Of a stretch of 64,000 bases of DNA, positions 62,026 through 64,000 are shown piece after piece. The DNA lies in NCBI RefSeq assembly GCF_015234215.1, contig NZ_JADEKP010000008.1:1-64000 (forward strand), in the 5' to 3' direction. The notes below the pieces were generated by a model. That model searched no databases. It was given only the letters and a program-made list of their open reading frames with translations, and was not told the DNA's origin. The stretch comes from Clostridium chrysemydis. GTDB lineage: Bacteria > Bacillota > Clostridia > Clostridiales > Clostridiaceae. Positions within the stretch are counted from its first letter, which is position 1. The number at the start of each line of letters is the position of its first letter. Position numbers and translations under genes: made by a program.

Positions 62026-64000
62026 TTAAACGTTAACTTTTTTTATAATCTCTCTTTCATTTTCTAATATTTTGCCATAAGATTTTGGCTTAGAAAAATA
62101 ATACCCTTGAATCAAATCACACCCTACATTTTTTAAATACTTAAATTGTTCTTTGGTTTCCACTCCCTCTGCTACAACTTTTAAATTTAAGTTATGAGAA
62201 AGTTCTATTACTTTTTCTATTATATATTCACTTTTCTTTTCTTTATTTATATAATCAACAAAACTTTTATCTATCTTTAAGACATCTATAGGTAATACCC
62301 TTAGGTAACTTAAGGAGGAATATCCAGTTCCAAAGTCATCTAAAGCTATTGTTATTCCAAGTGATTTAAGCTTTCTTAAAGTATCTATATTTTTTTCTGC
62401 ACATTTCATTATTACGCTTTCGGTAATCTCAATTTCTATATATTTTGTATCAATATTATATTCTTCTATTTTCTTTTCAATAAAGTTTACTATAGAGTCA
62501 TCCCTTATTTGAACTTCAGATATATTTATTGCTATTTTAAAATCCTTATTAGATAAGCTAACTAACTCTTTTATCATAGAAAAAGCATCCTCTATAACAT
62601 ATTCCCCTATTTCATTTATAAGCCCAAAACTTTCAGCTATAGGAATAAACTCAAAAGGAGGGACTATACCAAGTTCAGAACTTTCCCACCTTACTAGATA
62701 TTCATATCCTTCAATAGTTTGATCTTTAGAATAATATTTAGGTTGTAACATACCGTAAAGTTCTCTTTCTTTTATAGCATGTATTAAACCTTCTTTAATT
62801 TTAAATTCTCTATCAATCTTCTCTGATACATCACGATCAAAAAAATTATATTGGTTTTTACCTAAAGATTTAGCATTATACATAGCAACATCAGCTTTCT
62901 TTAGTAATGTTTTAAGTTCATACCCATCAACTCTAAGTACAGTTACACCCATACTTAAAGTACAATATATATTCCTATTATCTATAGATACCTTTATATT
63001 ACTTACCTTTATAATACTATCTAGCATATTTTCTAGTTCATCTTTAGTTTTGAAGTTTTCAATAGATAAAACAAATTCATCCCCTCCAAATCTTGCCATA
63101 ACTGAATCTATGCCAATAATTTTATATATAGAATTGCATATATTTTTAAGAAGTTCATCTCCTATATCATGACCGTAAGTATCGTTTATATATTTAAAAT
63201 TATCCAAATCAATAAATACTATAGCTAAATTTCTCTTTTTCTCTAAACATATACTTATTCTTCTTTTTACCTTTTCATTAAAATACCTTCTATTTGGAAT
63301 TCCTGTAACTTCGTCATAATAACTCATAAAATTTATCTTATCTTCTTTTTCTTTTCTATCGCTTATATCACTCAAAGAACCAAAAATTAGAAACTTTTCA
63401 TCCTCTATAAATGTTTTTCCTCTAAGATTTACCCATTTAATCTTATCTTCTACTCTAATTCTAAATTCAGTTTCGTAATAAGAGCCTTCTTTTTTATCTA
63501 AAGACTTATAAAGTTTTTTTATTTTGCTCCTATCTCCTTCTAAAACATAACTTAAAAGTTCATCTTTACTTAGCACAGCCTCTTCTTTTTTAAAAAAGTT
63601 ATAGACGTTCCCGTTTAGAGTCATCTTTTTTGAAACAGGATCTATGCAAAACATTATATCCTTTGTTCCCATAAGTGCCCTTTTATAATTTTTTTCACTT
63701 TCTTTTAGCTTTCTTTCCTGCTCTTTACTAAAAGATTGATCCATTGCAACTCCGTTTATAAAATATGAACCATGTTCATCTATCTTCGCATTTCCAGTTA
63801 TTTTATATGGAATAATTTCACCTTCTAAACTTACTAACCTAAGTTCAAACTCAATACTCCTAAGTTTCTTAGCTTTAATAAAATTATCATAGATATCTTT
63901 AGCTCTATTGTAATCTTCTTTATAAATATATTTTTTTAGTTTACTAAAATCATCTATTATTTCATCAGTTTTAAGAATAGATCTAAGTCTACTACTTATA
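62026..64000 (-). CDS. PAS-GGDEF-EAL c-di-GMP protein (5' end missing)
   Basis: The frame is open to the right edge; translation upstream of ATG 63744 reads ...FELRLVSLEG...GSYFINGVA and continues without stop, a PAS fold, so 63744 is not the true start and ~85 more residues are visible. Order: PAS, second PAS (~63700-63350), GGDEF (intact GGDEF near 63073-63087; FIDLDNFKYINDTYGH), EAL (GYEYLVRW, EITESV, LDDFGTGYSSLSY, KIDKSFV, VAEGVET). EAL motif is E-Y-L but the metal-binding residues are retained, so phosphodiesterase and cyclase activities are both possible. 30 bp separate it from the 1746-aa gene, so the two may share a transcript. Confidence 0.93.
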   Translation of the reverse strand, partial: ISSRLRSILKTDEIIDDFSKLKKYIYKEDYNRAKDIYDNFIKAKKLRSIEFELRLVSLEGEIIPYKITGNAKIDEHGSYFINGVAMDQSFSKEQERKLKESEKNYKRALMGTKDIMFCIDPVSKKMTLNGNVYNFFKKEEAVLSKDELLSYVLEGDRSKIKKLYKSLDKKEGSYYETEFRIRVEDKIKWVNLRGKTFIEDEKFLIFGSLSDISDRKEKEDKINFMSYYDEVTGIPNRRYFNEKVKRRISICLEKKRNLAIVFIDLDNFKYINDTYGHDIGDELLKNICNSIYKIIGIDSVMARFGGDEFVLSIENFKTKDELENMLDSIIKVSNIKVSIDNRNIYCTLSMGVTVLRVDGYELKTLLKKADVAMYNAKSLGKNQYNFFDRDVSEKIDREFKIKEGLIHAIKERELYGMLQPKYYSKDQTIEGYEYLVRWESSELGIVPPFEFIPIAESFGLINEIGEYVIEDAFSMIKELVSLSNKDFKIAINISEVQIRDDSIVNFIEKKIEEYNIDTKYIEIEITESVIMKCAEKNIDTLRKLKSLGITIALDDFGTGYSSLSYLRVLPIDVLKIDKSFVDYINKEKKSEYIIEKVIELSHNLNLKVVAEGVETKEQFKYLKNVGCDLIQGYYFSKPKSYGKILENEREIIKKVNV

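Noticed and set aside
63744-63746. ATG 63744 as start of the GGDEF-EAL protein
   Set aside because: The frame is open upstream to the window edge with PAS-like sequence, so the gene is simply cut.

Overview
The window is AT-rich Firmicute DNA and most resembles a motile, anaerobic Clostridium (sensu stricto-like) chromosome. The grounds are strong AAGGAGG ribosome sites, a Bacillus/Clostridium-type flagellar and chemotaxis set (FliY, CheC, CheD, FapA, FliW/CsrA, FlaG), a full-length pyruvate:ferredoxin oxidoreductase, PPi-type phosphofructokinases and NADP-type glutamate dehydrogenase. I see no rRNA, tRNA, insertion sequence, phage or CRISPR. Everything from 1 to about 39.7 kb lies on the minus strand, which suggests one replichore arm; from there to the end, strands alternate and convergent pairs share bidirectional terminators. 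The species cannot be fixed from this alone.

1-9.4 kb, late flagellar genes. Three tandem short flagellin genes (the first cut by the window edge) lie downstream of an operon read flgM-flgN-flgK-flgL-fliW-csrA-flaG-(87-aa unknown)-fliS-fliD-fliT. Sigma-28-type promoters (TAAA, about 15-17 bp, then CGAT-type -10) precede flgM and each flagellin. The flagellin leaders carry two candidate CsrA sites, a hairpin with GGA in the loop and the Shine-Dalgarno itself, so the csrA-fliW pair in the operon probably controls these same flagellins.

9.4-20.4 kb, switch and chemotaxis operon, read HAD phosphatase?-fapA-cheW2-cheD-cheB-cheR-cheA-cheC-cheY-cheW-fliM-fliY and ending in a terminator at 9.39 kb. 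It contains all soluble signalling parts of a Bacillus-type pathway (two methylation enzymes, CheC/CheD/FliY adaptation) but no receptor gene.

20.4-39.8 kb, housekeeping: aminotransferase, PHP phosphoesterase, a Cys/His-rich DUF1292 protein, pyruvate:ferredoxin oxidoreductase behind a 410-bp structured leader region, then a run selU/mnmH-parE-parC-DJ-1-recJ-murG, a membrane glycosyltransferase and gdhA.

39.9-56.7 kb, mixed strands: UV-damage endonuclease, a DUF2238 membrane protein plus rhomboid protease, oligoendopeptidase F, a 43-aa membrane microprotein, a znuC-znuB pair with a Fur-type operator facing a Fur-family repressor, two paralogous PPi-type phosphofructokinases flanking an MntP-like exporter, a cysteine-desulfurase-like enzyme, an unknown protein plus DUF4397 protein, an ABC-F ATPase, dUTPase, and a small prealbumin-like protein whose ribosome site is inside a terminator-like hairpin.

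56.7-64 kb, c-di-GMP and signalling: a 1746-residue protein (degenerate kinase-like, ATPase, helical repeats, GAF, GGDEF, GAF) and a PAS-GGDEF-EAL protein that runs off the right edge. They may link c-di-GMP to motility, but their position beside the other genes does not prove it.
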